In this document: one piece after another, positions 63,889-64,000 of the stretch
How the letters are laid out: every line of letters begins with the position of its first letter
Position numbering within the stretch: the first letter of the stretch is position 1
Assembly (NCBI GenBank): GCA_016806645.1
Contig: JACSYO010001821.1
Location: forward strand, 334,501-398,500
DNA length: 64,000 nt
Direction of reading: 5' to 3'
DNA from: Ophiodon elongatus
Lineage: Eukaryota > Chordata > Actinopteri > Perciformes > Hexagrammidae
Translations under genes and position numbers: made by a program
The notes under the pieces: generated by a model
Database searches by the model: none
What the model was told of the DNA's origin: nothing
Seen by the model: the letters and a program-made list of their open reading frames with translations, nothing else

Positions 63889-64000
63889 CTGCAGACAACA
63901 GGGGGAGACAGCCAAGGGGTATTAGGAGTCAAAGAATTGGACCCGGTTTCATTTGCGGCATCTCTGTGGGTTGTCTCGTTGCCGTGGCGACGTACCAGGT
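63889..64000 (-). other. whamm: whamm intron at the window edge
   Basis: CTGCAG on the minus strand at 63889 is the acceptor of the first visible exon. A GTACG donor-like sequence on the minus strand at 63991-63995 may mark the end of the preceding exon, of which only five bases would be present. Confidence 0.35.

Overview
This window is nuclear DNA from a ray-finned (teleost) fish. The genes have vertebrate exon-intron structure with GT-AG splice sites. The proteins match vertebrate families closely, and the introns carry long CA/GT microsatellites and several interspersed repeat families that I recognise from teleost genomes. No prokaryotic, viral or CRISPR content was seen.

Layout, left to right: the last coding exon and 3'UTR of ap1s2 (+, partial); zrsr2 (-, 11 coding exons), convergent with ap1s2; tm6sf1 (-, 10 coding exons); btbd1 (+, 8 coding exons), divergent from tm6sf1; an 8.5-kb repeat-rich gap; ramac (-, 2 coding exons); homer2 (+, 9 coding exons over 27 kb), divergent from ramac; a 5.5-kb gap holding UTRs and repeats; and the 3' part of whamm (-, four exons visible, continuing past the right edge). 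Every exon junction listed was read from the sequence, and the reading phase carries through each complete gene. The predicted lengths are 619 (zrsr2), 369 (tm6sf1), 488 (btbd1), 165 (ramac) and 354 (homer2) residues.

The tm6sf1-btbd1-ramac-homer2-whamm block has the same order and relative orientation as the human 15q25 block TM6SF1-BTBD1-(C15orf40)-RAMAC-HOMER2-WHAMM, without C15orf40. The ap1s2-zrsr2 pair matches neighbours on human Xp22. The window therefore spans a junction between two ancestral linkage groups. The genes do not form a pathway: they act in clathrin-adaptor sorting (ap1s2), minor/major splicing (zrsr2), membrane lipid biology (tm6sf1), ubiquitin-ligase adaptation (btbd1), mRNA cap methylation (ramac), postsynaptic scaffolding (homer2) and Arp2/3 actin nucleation (whamm).

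I found no previously undescribed system. The points most worth checking are a repeat-expanded ramac protein, a GC-AG intron in tm6sf1, a conserved tandem acceptor and a possible in-frame microexon in homer2, a perfect 23-bp-arm palindrome in homer2 intron 1, and a ~1-kb terminal-inverted-repeat element with nested repeats in tm6sf1.
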